DNA of 64,000 bases, taken from positions 744,001 to 808,000 of the forward strand of contig NZ_JAQQLA010000004.1 of assembly GCF_028548395.1 (NCBI RefSeq). Reading direction: 5' to 3'. Source of the stretch: Vogesella indigofera (GTDB taxonomy: Bacteria; Pseudomonadota; Gammaproteobacteria; Burkholderiales; Chromobacteriaceae). A program made the translations under genes and the position numbers. The notes under the pieces were generated by a model. That model had not been told where the DNA came from and ran no database searches. It was given only the letters and a program-made list of their open reading frames with translations. Every line of letters starts with the position of its first letter. Within the stretch, counting starts at the first letter, position 1. This document shows, piece after piece, positions 8,238 through 16,517 of the stretch.

Positions 8238-9446
8238 ATGAGCCGCCTGCATCTGACCCCGGATCACGCCCGCGCGCTGCACCTGCACGCCCAGGGGCTG
8301 CTGACCCCGCCGCGCCGCAAGGCCAGCAAGGACGACGTGCTGGCCGCCATCCGCCGCATGGCGCTGCTGCAGATCGACACCATCAGCGTGGTGGCGCGCA
8401 GCCCCTACCTGGTGCTGTTCAGCCGCCTCGGCCACTACGACCCGGCGTGGCTGGACGCGCTGCTGGCCGAGGGCGCGCTGTTCGAATACTGGGCGCACGA
8501 GGCCTGTTTCGTGCCCGTCGAGGACTACCGCCTGCTGCGCCACCGCATGCTCGATCCGGCGGCGATGGGCTGGAAATTCTCGGTGGAATGGATGCAGAAG
8601 CACGGCGCCGAGATCGACGCGCTGGTCGAACACATCCGCGCCCGCGGCCCGGTACGCTCGCGCGACTTCGAGCGCCAGGGCGGCAAGGGCAACGGCTGGT
8701 GGGACTGGAAGCCGGAAAAACGCCATCTGGAAGTGCTGTTCAGCAGCGGCCGACTGATGGTGCGCGAGCGGCAGAATTTCCAGCGCGTCTATGATCTGGC
8801 CGAGCGGGTGCTGCCCGGCTGGGACGACGCCCGCGACCTGCCGACGCCGGAGGCGGCGCAACGCGACATGGTGCGCGCCAGCTGCCGCGCGCTGGGCATC
8901 GTCAAGACCGGCTGGGTCGCCGACTACTACCGCCTCAGGCGCGGCAAGTACGATGCGCTGCTGCACCGGCTGGCCGACGAGGGCGAGCTGCTGCCGGTGC
9001 GCGTCGAAGGTTGGCCGCACGAGGTCTTCGTGCACCACAGCCTGCGCGAGGCGGCGCAGGACGACAGCCTGCGCGCCACCGCCACCACGCTGCTGTCGCC
9101 GTTCGACCCGGTGGTGTGGGACCGTAAGCGCGCCAGCGAACTGTTCGGCTTCGACTACCGCATCGAATGCTACACCCCGGCCGCCCGCCGCCAGTTCGGC
9201 TACTTCGTGCTGCCCGTGCTCAGCCGCGGCCGCCTGGTCGGACGGCTGGACGCCAAGGCGCACCGCGCGCAGGGCGTGTTCGAGGTCAAGGCGCTGTATC
9301 TGGAAGCCGGCGTGCGTCCGACGCAGCGCCTGCGCGACGACCTGCTGCGCACGCTGCAACGCGCCGCCGACTGGCACGCCACGCCGACACTGGCCTTTAC
9401 CCGTCACAGCGAGCGCTGGCTGCAGCCGCCATCGCCGGAAACTTGA
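8238..9446 (+). CDS. Winged-helix DNA glycosylase of the AlkZ/YcaQ family
   Basis: The 402-residue protein has the features of the HTH_42/YcaQ family: an N-terminal winged-helix part, the QxD catalytic-type motif in MALLQIDTISVVARSPYLVLFSRLG (Gln and Asp near residues 48-50), and LLSPFDPVVWDRKRASELFGFDYRIE in the C-terminal third. E. coli YcaQ unhooks DNA interstrand crosslinks and removes N7-alkylguanine. The start giving MSRLHLTPDHAR is chosen; another ATG 36 bases upstream is in frame but would overlap the likely -10 (TATGCT, 8201). The coding sequence holds an exact copy of the dispersed motif at 9007-9018, read as VEGWPH. The gene stands alone. The exact lesion range is inferred from the family. 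Confidence 0.85.
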   Translation: MSRLHLTPDHARALHLHAQGLLTPPRRKASKDDVLAAIRRMALLQIDTISVVARSPYLVLFSRLGHYDPAWLDALLAEGALFEYWAHEACFVPVEDYRLLRHRMLDPAAMGWKFSVEWMQKHGAEIDALVEHIRARGPVRSRDFERQGGKGNGWWDWKPEKRHLEVLFSSGRLMVRERQNFQRVYDLAERVLPGWDDARDLPTPEAAQRDMVRASCRALGIVKTGWVADYYRLRRGKYDALLHRLADEGELLPVRVEGWPHEVFVHHSLREAAQDDSLRATATTLLSPFDPVVWDRKRASELFGFDYRIECYTPAARRQFGYFVLPVLSRGRLVGRLDAKAHRAQGVFEVKALYLEAGVRPTQRLRDDLLRTLQRAADWHATPTLAFTRHSERWLQPPSPET

Positions 9447-9456
9447 TCTGCCCGTT

Positions 9457-9484
9457 TTGCCTGTCGCCCGCCGCCGCGTAAGAT
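9457..9484 (+). promoter_or_regulatory. Candidate sigma-70 promoter of the chemoreceptor gene
   Basis: TTGCCT (9457-9462), a 16-base spacer and TAAGAT (9479-9484). Confidence 0.3.
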
Positions 9485-9514
9485 GCGGCAACCACCACCC
9501 GAGGGGAAATCCGC

Positions 9515-10618
9515 ATGTTCTTCCGCCACACCCGCGCTGCCTTGCAGCAAGCCCAAAGCGACAACACCGCCCTGCAACAGGAAAACCGGCACCTGCAGGC
9601 CCGCCTCGCCGCGCTGGAAGGCGAGCACGCCAGCCAGCGCACGCAGCTGGACACGCTGACGCGCGAACGCGCGATGCTGCAGGGGGTGTTCGCCAATATC
9701 GGCAGCTTCGGCAACTCGCTGGGCGGGGTGCAGCACTCGTTCCAGGGGCTGGCCGGCAGCCTCGGCCAGGAAAAGGACGCCGCGCACGCGATGGCGACGC
9801 AGGCCGACGGCAACCGCAACGATTTCCAGCTGATCGCCGGCAACCTGAAGACCATGTTCCAGCGCATCGAGCAGGCGTCCACCAACGTCGCCACCCTGCA
9901 CCAGCAGGCGGAGCAGATCGGCGGCATCGTGCGCCTGATCAAGGACATCGCCGACCAGACCAACCTGCTGGCGCTGAACGCGGCGATCGAGGCCGCGCGC
10001 GCCGGTGAATCCGGGCGCGGCTTTGCCGTGGTCGCCGACGAGGTGCGCAAGCTGGCCGAGCGTACCGCCAAGGCCACCACCGAGATCGCCGGCCTGGTCG
10101 GCCTGATCCAGGCCGAAACCGAGAGCGCCAAGCACACCATGCAGCAGGGCGCCGACGACGCCAGCCGCTTCTCCGGCGACAGCGAACAGGCGATGCACAG
10201 CATGCAGCGGCTGTACGACCAGGCGCAGCACATGGAAGCGACCATCGCCGCCGCCGCGCAGCTGTCCGGCGTCGAACTGGCCAACCTGGAAGAGCTGGCG
10301 ATGAAGCTGGAGGTGTACAAGGTGTTCATGGGCATCTCGGCGCTGCGCCCGGAACAGCTGCCGGACGAGACGCAATGCCGCCTCGGCCAGTGGTACTACG
10401 CCGGCGACGGCAAGGAGCGCTTCTCGCGCCTGCCCGGCTACGGCGCGCTGGAAAGCCCGCACCGCGAGGTACACCAGCACGCGCGGCGCGCGCTGGAGCT
10501 GTTCTACGCCGGCAACCCCGACGCCGCGCTGCACGAGCTGGCGGCGATGGAGCAGGCCAACGCCAGCGTGATGGGCGGGCTGGAACGCATGCTCAGCGAG
10601 CTGAAAACGACCGCCTGA
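9515..10618 (+). CDS. Soluble methyl-accepting chemotaxis protein with C-terminal CZB domain
   Basis: The 367-residue protein has no transmembrane segment. It starts with a coiled coil (about residues 5-55), followed by the chemoreceptor signalling hairpin [20 protein letters not shown] and [15 protein letters not shown] (about 150-190), and ends with a CZB zinc-binding domain (about 250-355). In the CZB part, the Cys ([10 protein letters not shown]) and the two His (PHREVHQH) are there, but the position of the first His ligand is Glu in [15 protein letters not shown]. Cytoplasmic CZB receptors such as TlpD respond to oxidants or zinc through the Cys-Zn site. GAGGGG precedes the ATG. No chemotaxis genes are adjacent. 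Confidence 0.9.
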   Translation: MFFRHTRAALQQAQSDNTALQQENRHLQARLAALEGEHASQRTQLDTLTRERAMLQGVFANIGSFGNSLGGVQHSFQGLAGSLGQEKDAAHAMATQADGNRNDFQLIAGNLKTMFQRIEQASTNVATLHQQAEQIGGIVRLIKDIADQTNLLALNAAIEAARAGESGRGFAVVADEVRKLAERTAKATTEIAGLVGLIQAETESAKHTMQQGADDASRFSGDSEQAMHSMQRLYDQAQHMEATIAAAAQLSGVELANLEELAMKLEVYKVFMGISALRPEQLPDETQCRLGQWYYAGDGKERFSRLPGYGALESPHREVHQHARRALELFYAGNPDAALHELAAMEQANASVMGGLERMLSELKTTA

Positions 10619-10706
10619 AGCGCCACCATGGCATGAGCCGCGCCGCTGCGACGGCGTAGCCGCCAAGCTTGGCCGCAAGCGGCCGACTCCCGCGCACAGA
10701 CAAAAA

Positions 10707-10730
10707 AACGGCAGCCCGCGGGCTGCCGTT
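10707..10730 (-). terminator. Terminator after ftsK
   Basis: A perfect 24-base palindrome (arm AACGGCAGCCCG) with seven A on the + strand just upstream, so a T run on the minus strand, 19 bases beyond the ftsK stop. A one-mismatch copy of the dispersed motif lies at 10665-10676. Confidence 0.88.
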
Positions 10731-10749
10731 GTGCTGCCGGGAAAGCGGC

Positions 10750-13700
10750 TCAGTAGTCGCCGCGCTGCGGCACCAGCACCGTGCGGTTGCCGTTGCTTTC
10801 CATCGCCGACACGATGCCGGCGGCTTCCATGTCCTCGATCAGGCGCGCGGCGCGGTTGTAGCCGATGCGCAGCTGGCGCTGCACCGAGGAAATCGACGCC
10901 TTGCGCGTGCGCAGCACGATCTCCACCGCCTCGTCGTACAGCGGGTCGCTCTCGCTGGCGGCGGCGGCGCGGCCCTTGGCGTCCGCCTGTTCGTCGTCGG
11001 CCACCGATTCGCCGGTCAGCAGGCCTTCCACGTAGTCCGGCTCGCCCCACTGCTTCAGGTCCTCGACGATGGCGTGCACCTCCTCGTCGGTGACGAAGGC
11101 GCCGTGCACGCGCTGCGGGTAGCCGGTGCCCGGCGGCAGGTACAGCATGTCGCCCTGACCCAGCAGGCTCTCGGCGCCCATCTGGTCGAGGATGGTGCGG
11201 CTGTCGATCTTGCTGGATACCTGGAAGGCGATGCGGGTCGGGATGTTGGCCTTGATCAGGCCGGTGATCACGTCCACGCTCGGCCGTTGCGTGGCGAGGA
11301 TCAGGTGGATGCCGGCGGCACGCGCCTTCTGCGCCAGCCGCGCGATCAGCTCCTCGATCTTCTTGCCGGCCACCATCATCAGGTCGGCGAACTCGTCGAC
11401 CACCACCACGATGAAGGGCAGCGTCGCCAGCGGCTCCGGCGTTTCCGGGGTCAGGCTGAACGGGTTGCTCAAACGTTGGCCGCGGGCCTCGGCGGCGCGC
11501 ACCTTGTCGTTGTAGCCGGCCAGATTGCGCACGCCGAGGTGGCTCATCAGGCGGTAGCGTTTTTCCATTTCGCCCACGCACCAGTTCAGCGCGTTGGCGG
11601 CCAGCTTCATGTCGGTCACCACCGGCGCCAAGAGGTGCGGGATGTCGTTGTACACCGACAGCTCCAGCATCTTGGGGTCGATCATGATGAAGCGCACTTC
11701 GTCCGGCGTCGCCTTGTACAGCATGGACAGGATCATCGCGTTGACGCCCACCGACTTGCCGGAGCCGGTGGTGCCTGCCACCAACAGGTGCGGCGCCTTG
11801 GCCAGATCCATCACCACCGGCGCGCCGCTGATGTCCTGCCCCAGCGCCAGCGTCAGCTTGGACGCGGAGTGCTGGAACACCTCGGCGCTGAAGATTTCCG
11901 ACAGGCGGATCATCTGCCGTTTCGGGTTCGGCAGCTCCAGCCCCATGCAGGTCTTGCCGGGAATGGTCTCCACCACGCGGATGGAAGCCACGCCCAGCGC
12001 GCGCGACAGATCCTTGGCCAGGTTCACCACCTGGCTGCCGCGCACACCGACCGCCGGTTCCACCTCGTAACGGGTGATCACCGGGCCGGCGTAGGCGTCG
12101 ACCACCGCCACCTTGACCTTGAACTCGGCGCACTTTTCCTCGATCAGGATGCCGCGCTCGATCAGGTAGTCCTCGCTCTGCACCGCCTTGTCGCTTTCCG
12201 GCGGCCGCAGCAGGTCCAGCGACGGCAGGCAGGCGTCGCCGTACACCACCGGCACGCTATGCGGTCTGGCCGCCGTAGGGACGATGGCGGGCGCTGCGGC
12301 CAACGTTGTGGCGGTGTCGGGCTGCGGCGCAGCGCCAAGGTTGGCCGCAGGCGCCGGCTCGTCGATCAGCTGCCACACCAGGCCGACGGGGGCGGTCTCG
12401 CTAACGGCCGCCGGCGCGTCGTCGGCCAGCAGGTGCCAGACGATGTCGGCGCTGGCTGCGCTAGCTGCCGCCTCCACCATCTCCGCATCTTCCACCACCT
12501 CCGCATCTTCCACCTCTTCCGCATCCTCCGCGGCGGCGGTATCCGCCACGGCGGCAGCCTGATCCGTGTCCGTGCAGGTGTACGGGCCGGCAACAACGGT
12601 CTCAACATCCGTGTCCATGTCAGCGTCCGCATCTGGTGCCGGGCTGAGCGCGGCGAAGGCCTGTGCGTCCACGTAGTCCGGCATCGTGCTTGCGCCGGTC
12701 GGGGGCGGTGCCCACGCGGCCGTGCGGCTGGCCGGCGTGGCGGTTTCTACCGCCGCCGGCTCCTGCGGCGCACGACCGGTATCGTGTGCGACCGATGACA
12801 GCGCCGACTCAATGGCCGCAGCCGGCTGCGACCAGTGTGCGTGCTTGTCAGCGACCGCCGCATTGCCGTGATCGGCGGAAAGCAAAGCCGTGACTGCTGC
12901 CGGCCAGGCGGAGAGCGGCGGCGCGCTGTCGCTGTCGCTGTCGTCCGTCAGGCTGCCCTCAGCCGGTGCGCCGGCAGACACTGTCGCGACGGCGGCAACC
13001 GGCACCGCCAACGGTGCAGCGGCCGGTTCCGGGTTCGCCTCCGCCGGCGCACTGTGGTGCGCTGTGCCGTCGGCGATAGGGTCGTCGCTGGTCGGTGGCA
13101 GCGGCGTAGCAGCTGGCGCGACGGCGGGGGCAGCCGGCAGCACGGGCGGCTTCGACGCGGCCAGGCCGGGTGCCGCGGGCGGCGGGCTGTCGACACGGCC
13201 AGCGGGCGCAATGCTTGGTGCGGGCGATGCGGTGGCCGGCGTGGCACCGGCAAAGCGCGAGCCGGCGCCGAACAGCGCCTCGGCGTTGCGCTGCCGTGTC
13301 TGCTCGTCCGGACGGTGCGCGGGGGATGGCGCGCGCATCACCGGCGTCGGCTGCAGCACCACCACCGGTTTCGGCGGTGGCGGGGCCGCGTCGCGCTTGC
13401 CATGCAGCTGCTGCAGGCTGGCGCGCACCTCGTCGGGGTCGATCAGCGGCAGCGCACTGGCCTCGTCCTGCTGCTGCAGGCGGCGCTGGCGGCGTTCGCT
13501 GGCGGCCAGCTTCTGCCGCCGCTGCACGTCGCTCTGCAGATTGCGCTGTACTTCGGCCAGGCCGATCACCGGCAGCTTGTCATGCTGTGCGGCGGCCGCT
13601 GGCGCCGGCTTGCGGATGTAGCGCGGCACCGTCAGCGGCAGCTCGACCAGTGGCGGTGCGATTGGCGCGGCGGCCTGGGTGGTCACCGGACTGTCGGCGG

Positions 13701-13986
13701 CGGGCGGACTGACGACCGTCTGGCTGGTGTCGTCCCCCGCCTGCAGGCCGCTGCGCCGCGGCGGGCGCGGTGTGGCGCGCGGCGTCCATTGCAGCTCGGC
13801 CGGCGGCATGTCGGCGACCGGCAGATCGTCCAATGGCGGCATCTGCGCGGCGGCATCCTCGTCCGGCACCTCGGCGAACAGTTCATCCCAGCGCGCCTGC
13901 AACGGCGTGTTTTTCAGCTTGCCGCTGTTCAGCGCCCACAGCAGCAGCACGACAAACAACAGGGGTAAGGTCAGCAACCACAACAT
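10750..13986 (-). CDS. ftsK: DNA translocase FtsK (single membrane segment, long linker)
   Basis: The 1078-residue protein has one N-terminal membrane helix (residues 1-20) instead of the four of E. coli FtsK. A linker of about 570 residues rich in Ala, Pro, Asp and Glu follows, then the FtsK motor (about 600-1000) with GTTGSGKS (Walker A near 736) and [12 protein letters not shown] (Walker B), and the gamma winged helix (about 1009-1075) that reads the directing KOPS sequences. It pumps chromosome ends through the division septum and activates XerCD. The linker contains three 18-base tandem repeats (12474-12530; residues [18 protein letters not shown]) and an exact dispersed motif copy at 12337-12348. 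Neisseriales homologs that I know share the single-helix form. Confidence 0.93.
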   Translation of the reverse strand: MLWLLTLPLLFVVLLLWALNSGKLKNTPLQARWDELFAEVPDEDAAAQMPPLDDLPVADMPPAELQWTPRATPRPPRRSGLQAGDDTSQTVVSPPAADSPVTTQAAAPIAPPLVELPLTVPRYIRKPAPAAAAQHDKLPVIGLAEVQRNLQSDVQRRQKLAASERRQRRLQQQDEASALPLIDPDEVRASLQQLHGKRDAAPPPPKPVVVLQPTPVMRAPSPAHRPDEQTRQRNAEALFGAGSRFAGATPATASPAPSIAPAGRVDSPPPAAPGLAASKPPVLPAAPAVAPAATPLPPTSDDPIADGTAHHSAPAEANPEPAAAPLAVPVAAVATVSAGAPAEGSLTDDSDSDSAPPLSAWPAAVTALLSADHGNAAVADKHAHWSQPAAAIESALSSVAHDTGRAPQEPAAVETATPASRTAAWAPPPTGASTMPDYVDAQAFAALSPAPDADADMDTDVETVVAGPYTCTDTDQAAAVADTAAAEDAEEVEDAEVVEDAEMVEAAASAASADIVWHLLADDAPAAVSETAPVGLVWQLIDEPAPAANLGAAPQPDTATTLAAAPAIVPTAARPHSVPVVYGDACLPSLDLLRPPESDKAVQSEDYLIERGILIEEKCAEFKVKVAVVDAYAGPVITRYEVEPAVGVRGSQVVNLAKDLSRALGVASIRVVETIPGKTCMGLELPNPKRQMIRLSEIFSAEVFQHSASKLTLALGQDISGAPVVMDLAKAPHLLVAGTTGSGKSVGVNAMILSMLYKATPDEVRFIMIDPKMLELSVYNDIPHLLAPVVTDMKLAANALNWCVGEMEKRYRLMSHLGVRNLAGYNDKVRAAEARGQRLSNPFSLTPETPEPLATLPFIVVVVDEFADLMMVAGKKIEELIARLAQKARAAGIHLILATQRPSVDVITGLIKANIPTRIAFQVSSKIDSRTILDQMGAESLLGQGDMLYLPPGTGYPQRVHGAFVTDEEVHAIVEDLKQWGEPDYVEGLLTGESVADDEQADAKGRAAAASESDPLYDEAVEIVLRTRKASISSVQRQLRIGYNRAARLIEDMEAAGIVSAMESNGNRTVLVPQRGDY
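12474..12533 (-). repeat. 18-base tandem repeat in the ftsK linker
   Basis: About three imperfect copies of an 18-base unit (TCCACCATCTCCGCATCT and variants) encode an acidic hexapeptide repeat. Copy number is a likely site of strain variation and keeps the reading frame. Confidence 0.7.
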
Positions 13987-14088
13987 GGAGAAGTCCGCTT
14001 CCGTAACTGGTTTAGGCGCGCCGGCGGCGCGCAGGGGCAGAATTGTACACCTTGCGGCAGCGCTGCCGCGTGCGCCGGTTCAGCGCCC

Positions 14089-14227
14089 GTTCACGATCGG
14101 CGACGACTGGTCGGAACGGGGAGATACGGCGTTGAAAACGGCTGCGACATGCGGGTTGATATCGGCTTAAACGCCGCTTCCTCTGCCGTTTTCGTCTTGT
14201 CTCGCGTGAGCGCGCGAGATCGTGAAC
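14089..14227 (-). repeat. GTTCACGATCT element, copy A
   Basis: A 139-base element with inverted ends GTTCACGATC (14089-14098) and GATCGTGAAC (14218-14227). Read on the minus strand it starts seven bases after the rarD stop and aligns along its length with copies B (33127-33256) and C (40837-40979); shared blocks include CGAGACAAG, GGAAGCGGCGTT and AACGCCGTAT. No open reading frame. Confidence 0.8.
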
Positions 14228-14234
14228 CCGCTGC

Positions 14235-15149
14235 TCAGTGCGCCGGGCCGGGCGACTGCTTGCGCTGCTGGCGCAGGGTGTGCGCGCCGGTGAGCAGCAC
14301 CGCCAGCCAGATCGGGCCGTAGGTCAGCAGCCGGTCGGCGGACAGCGGCTCGCCGAGGAAGGTGATCGCCAGCAGGAACAGCAGCGCCGGCTCGACATAG
14401 CCCAGCAGCCCCCACAGCCCCATCGGCAGTAGGTGGCTGGCGGTGATGTTGAGCAGCAGCGCCACCGAGCTGATCAGGCCGAGACCGGCCAGCAGCGGCC
14501 AGAACAGCGGCTGCGCCAGCACGCCCCAGCCGGCCTCGCCCTGCAGGTAGAGCAGCAGTAGCGCCACCGGGAAGATCAGCATCATCTCCAGCGCGAAGCC
14601 GGACACCGGCTCCATCTTGCTGATGCGGCGCAGCACGAAATACGGCGGGTAGCCGAGCACCACCAGCAGCGTCGGCCAGGCGATGGCGCGCGTCAGCCAC
14701 AGTTCGTGCAGCACGCCCAGCAACGCCAGCGCCACCGCGATGCACTGCAGCCGGTACATGCGCTCGCCGTACAGCACGCGGCCGACCAGCACCATCACCA
14801 GCGGTGTCAGGAAGTAACCCATCGACACCGCCACCGTCTGGCCGTTCAGCGGCGCCCACAGGAATACCCACAGCTGTACCGCGTTCAGCGCCGCCATCAG
14901 CGGCACCAGCGCCCACAGCGCCGGCTCGCGCACGAAGCGGCGCAGCAGCTCGGCCAGCGCCTGGCGCTTGCGGGTCAGGTGCACGATCAGCAGCACGCCG
15001 GGCAGCGTCCAGATCATGCGCCAGGCGAAGATGGCCAGCCCGTCCAGCGGCCGCAGCAGGGTGGTATAGCCGGACAGCACCGTAAACAGCAGCGAGGCGG
15101 CGAGCGAGAACGCGATTCCGCGTCCGGACGGGGCAACAGGGTGCGACAT
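14235..15149 (-). CDS. rarD: RarD-like EamA-family membrane transporter
   Basis: The 304-residue protein consists of ten hydrophobic segments in two EamA halves, as in drug/metabolite transporters. LLFTVLSGYTTLLRPLDGLAIFAWRM at the start and GYPPYFVLRR in the middle resemble RarD, once described as a chloramphenicol-sensitivity protein; its substrate is unknown. The start giving MSHPVAPSGRG is preferred to a longer frame starting 105 bases upstream because it fits the family N-terminus. The stop codon is followed after seven bases by a GTTCACGATCT element. Confidence 0.75.
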   Translation of the reverse strand: MSHPVAPSGRGIAFSLAASLLFTVLSGYTTLLRPLDGLAIFAWRMIWTLPGVLLIVHLTRKRQALAELLRRFVREPALWALVPLMAALNAVQLWVFLWAPLNGQTVAVSMGYFLTPLVMVLVGRVLYGERMYRLQCIAVALALLGVLHELWLTRAIAWPTLLVVLGYPPYFVLRRISKMEPVSGFALEMMLIFPVALLLLYLQGEAGWGVLAQPLFWPLLAGLGLISSVALLLNITASHLLPMGLWGLLGYVEPALLFLLAITFLGEPLSADRLLTYGPIWLAVLLTGAHTLRQQRKQSPGPAH

Positions 15150-15294
15150 GACAAAACCGTTCGATGGATGGGGGTAGCCCGCTATCCTGCCCGTGCCGCA
15201 GCGCAGCAGCAAGCGCCGCTTGCGCCCAGCAACGCCAGCGCGGCCTTCATGCACTCAGAATACGGCTTTGCCCGCCGCGGTCGGCGCGGCGGAA

Positions 15295-16212
15295 TCAGCC
15301 GGCCGCCAGCGGGGCCGCCGGCTGTAGCAGCGCCCGCAGGCGCGGCAGCACGAAATCGAGGAACACCTGGTATTTGCGCGGCAGCGGCTGGCGGTAGGGA
15401 AAGATCAGGAACACCGGCCAGTGGTCGCAGTGCCACTGCGGCAGCACCCGCTGCAGGCGGCCGGCGGCGACGTCCTCCGCCACCAGGAAATCCGGCAGCG
15501 CGGTGATGCCCAGCCCCGCGCACGCCAGCTGGTGGTTGACGAGGTAGGTCTCGCTGTACAGCAGCGGCGGCGGCATCGCCACCGTCACCATCTCGCTGCC
15601 GCGGTACAGCCGCTGCTGTGCCTGCTGCTCGTCGCCCAGCAGGCGGTGGCCGGCCAGCTCGTCCGGGTGTTGCGGCCAACCTTGTGCCGCCAGATACGCC
15701 GGCGCCGCGTACAGCGCCTCCTCTACCCAGCCTACCGAGCGCGCCACCAGCGACTCGTCGTACACCTTGCGCGAACGCAGGCAGAAGTCCAGCACGTCGG
15801 CCAGCGGGTCCTGCACCCGGTTGTTGACCTCCAGCCGCAGCTGCAGGCCGGGGTGCTGCTGCGCCAGCGCCACCAGCAGCGGTGCCAGCAGCGTCGACAT
15901 CGACGAGGTAGTGCTGATGCTGATCGGCCCTTCCACCTCGCAGCTGGCGGTGTCCACCGCCGGCTGCATCTGCAGCAGGCTGTGTCGCAGTGCCTGCGCG
16001 TGCGGCAGCAGCCGCTGGCCGGCCTCGGTCAGCGCCAGCCGCCGCGTGGTGCGCAACACCAGCACCGCACCCAGCTGCCGCTCCAGCGCCTTCAGCCGCA
16101 GGCTGACCATGCTCTTGGTGCAGCCCAGTGCCGTCGCGGCGGCGGTCAGGCTGCCGCAACGGGCAACCGCTTCAAAGGCCAGCACGTCGTCTGGCGGTGG
16201 CATTGTTTTCAT
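15295..16212 (-). CDS. LysR-family transcriptional regulator
   Basis: The 305-residue protein has an N-terminal LysR winged helix (DDVLAFEAVARCGSLTAAATALGCTKSMVSLRLKALE, broken here only for description as residues 9-45) and a periplasmic-binding-like effector domain (about 90-295). It is divergently transcribed from the 46-residue gene at 16307, with 94 bases between, the usual arrangement for a LysR regulator and its target. An exact copy of the dispersed motif lies in the coding sequence at 15672-15683 (read as QGWPQH). The effector is unknown. Confidence 0.88.
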   Translation of the reverse strand: MKTMPPPDDVLAFEAVARCGSLTAAATALGCTKSMVSLRLKALERQLGAVLVLRTTRRLALTEAGQRLLPHAQALRHSLLQMQPAVDTASCEVEGPISISTTSSMSTLLAPLLVALAQQHPGLQLRLEVNNRVQDPLADVLDFCLRSRKVYDESLVARSVGWVEEALYAAPAYLAAQGWPQHPDELAGHRLLGDEQQAQQRLYRGSEMVTVAMPPPLLYSETYLVNHQLACAGLGITALPDFLVAEDVAAGRLQRVLPQWHCDHWPVFLIFPYRQPLPRKYQVFLDFVLPRLRALLQPAAPLAAG

Positions 16213-16306
16213 TTTCTCGACAAACCATCAAGTAATTGGCCATTTTTCTGTCGGTCGATGTCTTCTATGCTGCAAACACGATCAACCACTCAACAGTGAG
16301 GATGCC
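16213..16306. promoter_or_regulatory. Divergent promoter region, LysR gene / small ORF
   Basis: AT-richer than its surroundings. A TATGCT -10 candidate for the small gene lies at 16266-16271, and ATCAAGTAATTGGCCATTTT (16227-16246) is a possible LysR-type half-palindromic site. This is inference only. Confidence 0.3.
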
Positions 16307-16447
16307 ATGAACACGCTGCGTCGCCTACTTGCCTACTGGAGCAACCACTGGTCGCTGCTGCCGGAATACACGCTGGACTGCCACCAAACCCAGCTGGAAG
16401 ACCTGCGCCACGAGGCCGAGCGCTATAGCCGTGGTCGCTGGTTCTAA
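16307..16447 (+). CDS. Small protein (46 residues), divergent from LysR gene
   Basis: The frame starts MNTLRRLLAYWSNHWS and ends RYSRGRWF. A GTGAGGA ribosome site lies six bases before the ATG and a terminator follows 23 bases after the stop, both of which support a real gene. The protein is basic at both ends, has three Trp in 13 residues near its start and an acidic helix (TQLEDLRHEAER) later. It has some resemblance in size and style to DUF3563-type small proteins, but I cannot assign it. The divergent LysR regulator probably controls it. Confidence 0.6.
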   Translation: MNTLRRLLAYWSNHWSLLPEYTLDCHQTQLEDLRHEAERYSRGRWF

Positions 16448-16470
16448 CCGCCGGCTGCGGCCACCACGAA

Positions 16471-16495
16471 AAAAGCCTCCCTGACGGGAGGCTTT
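16471..16495. terminator. Bidirectional terminator, small ORF / ppc
   Basis: AAAAGCCTCCC (16471-16481), TGA loop, GGGAGGCTTT; six A on the left and three T on the right. It serves ppc (minus) best and the small gene (plus) as well. Confidence 0.85.
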
Positions 16496-16517
16496 GTCCT
16501 TGCTGGTCGCGGCGTGC

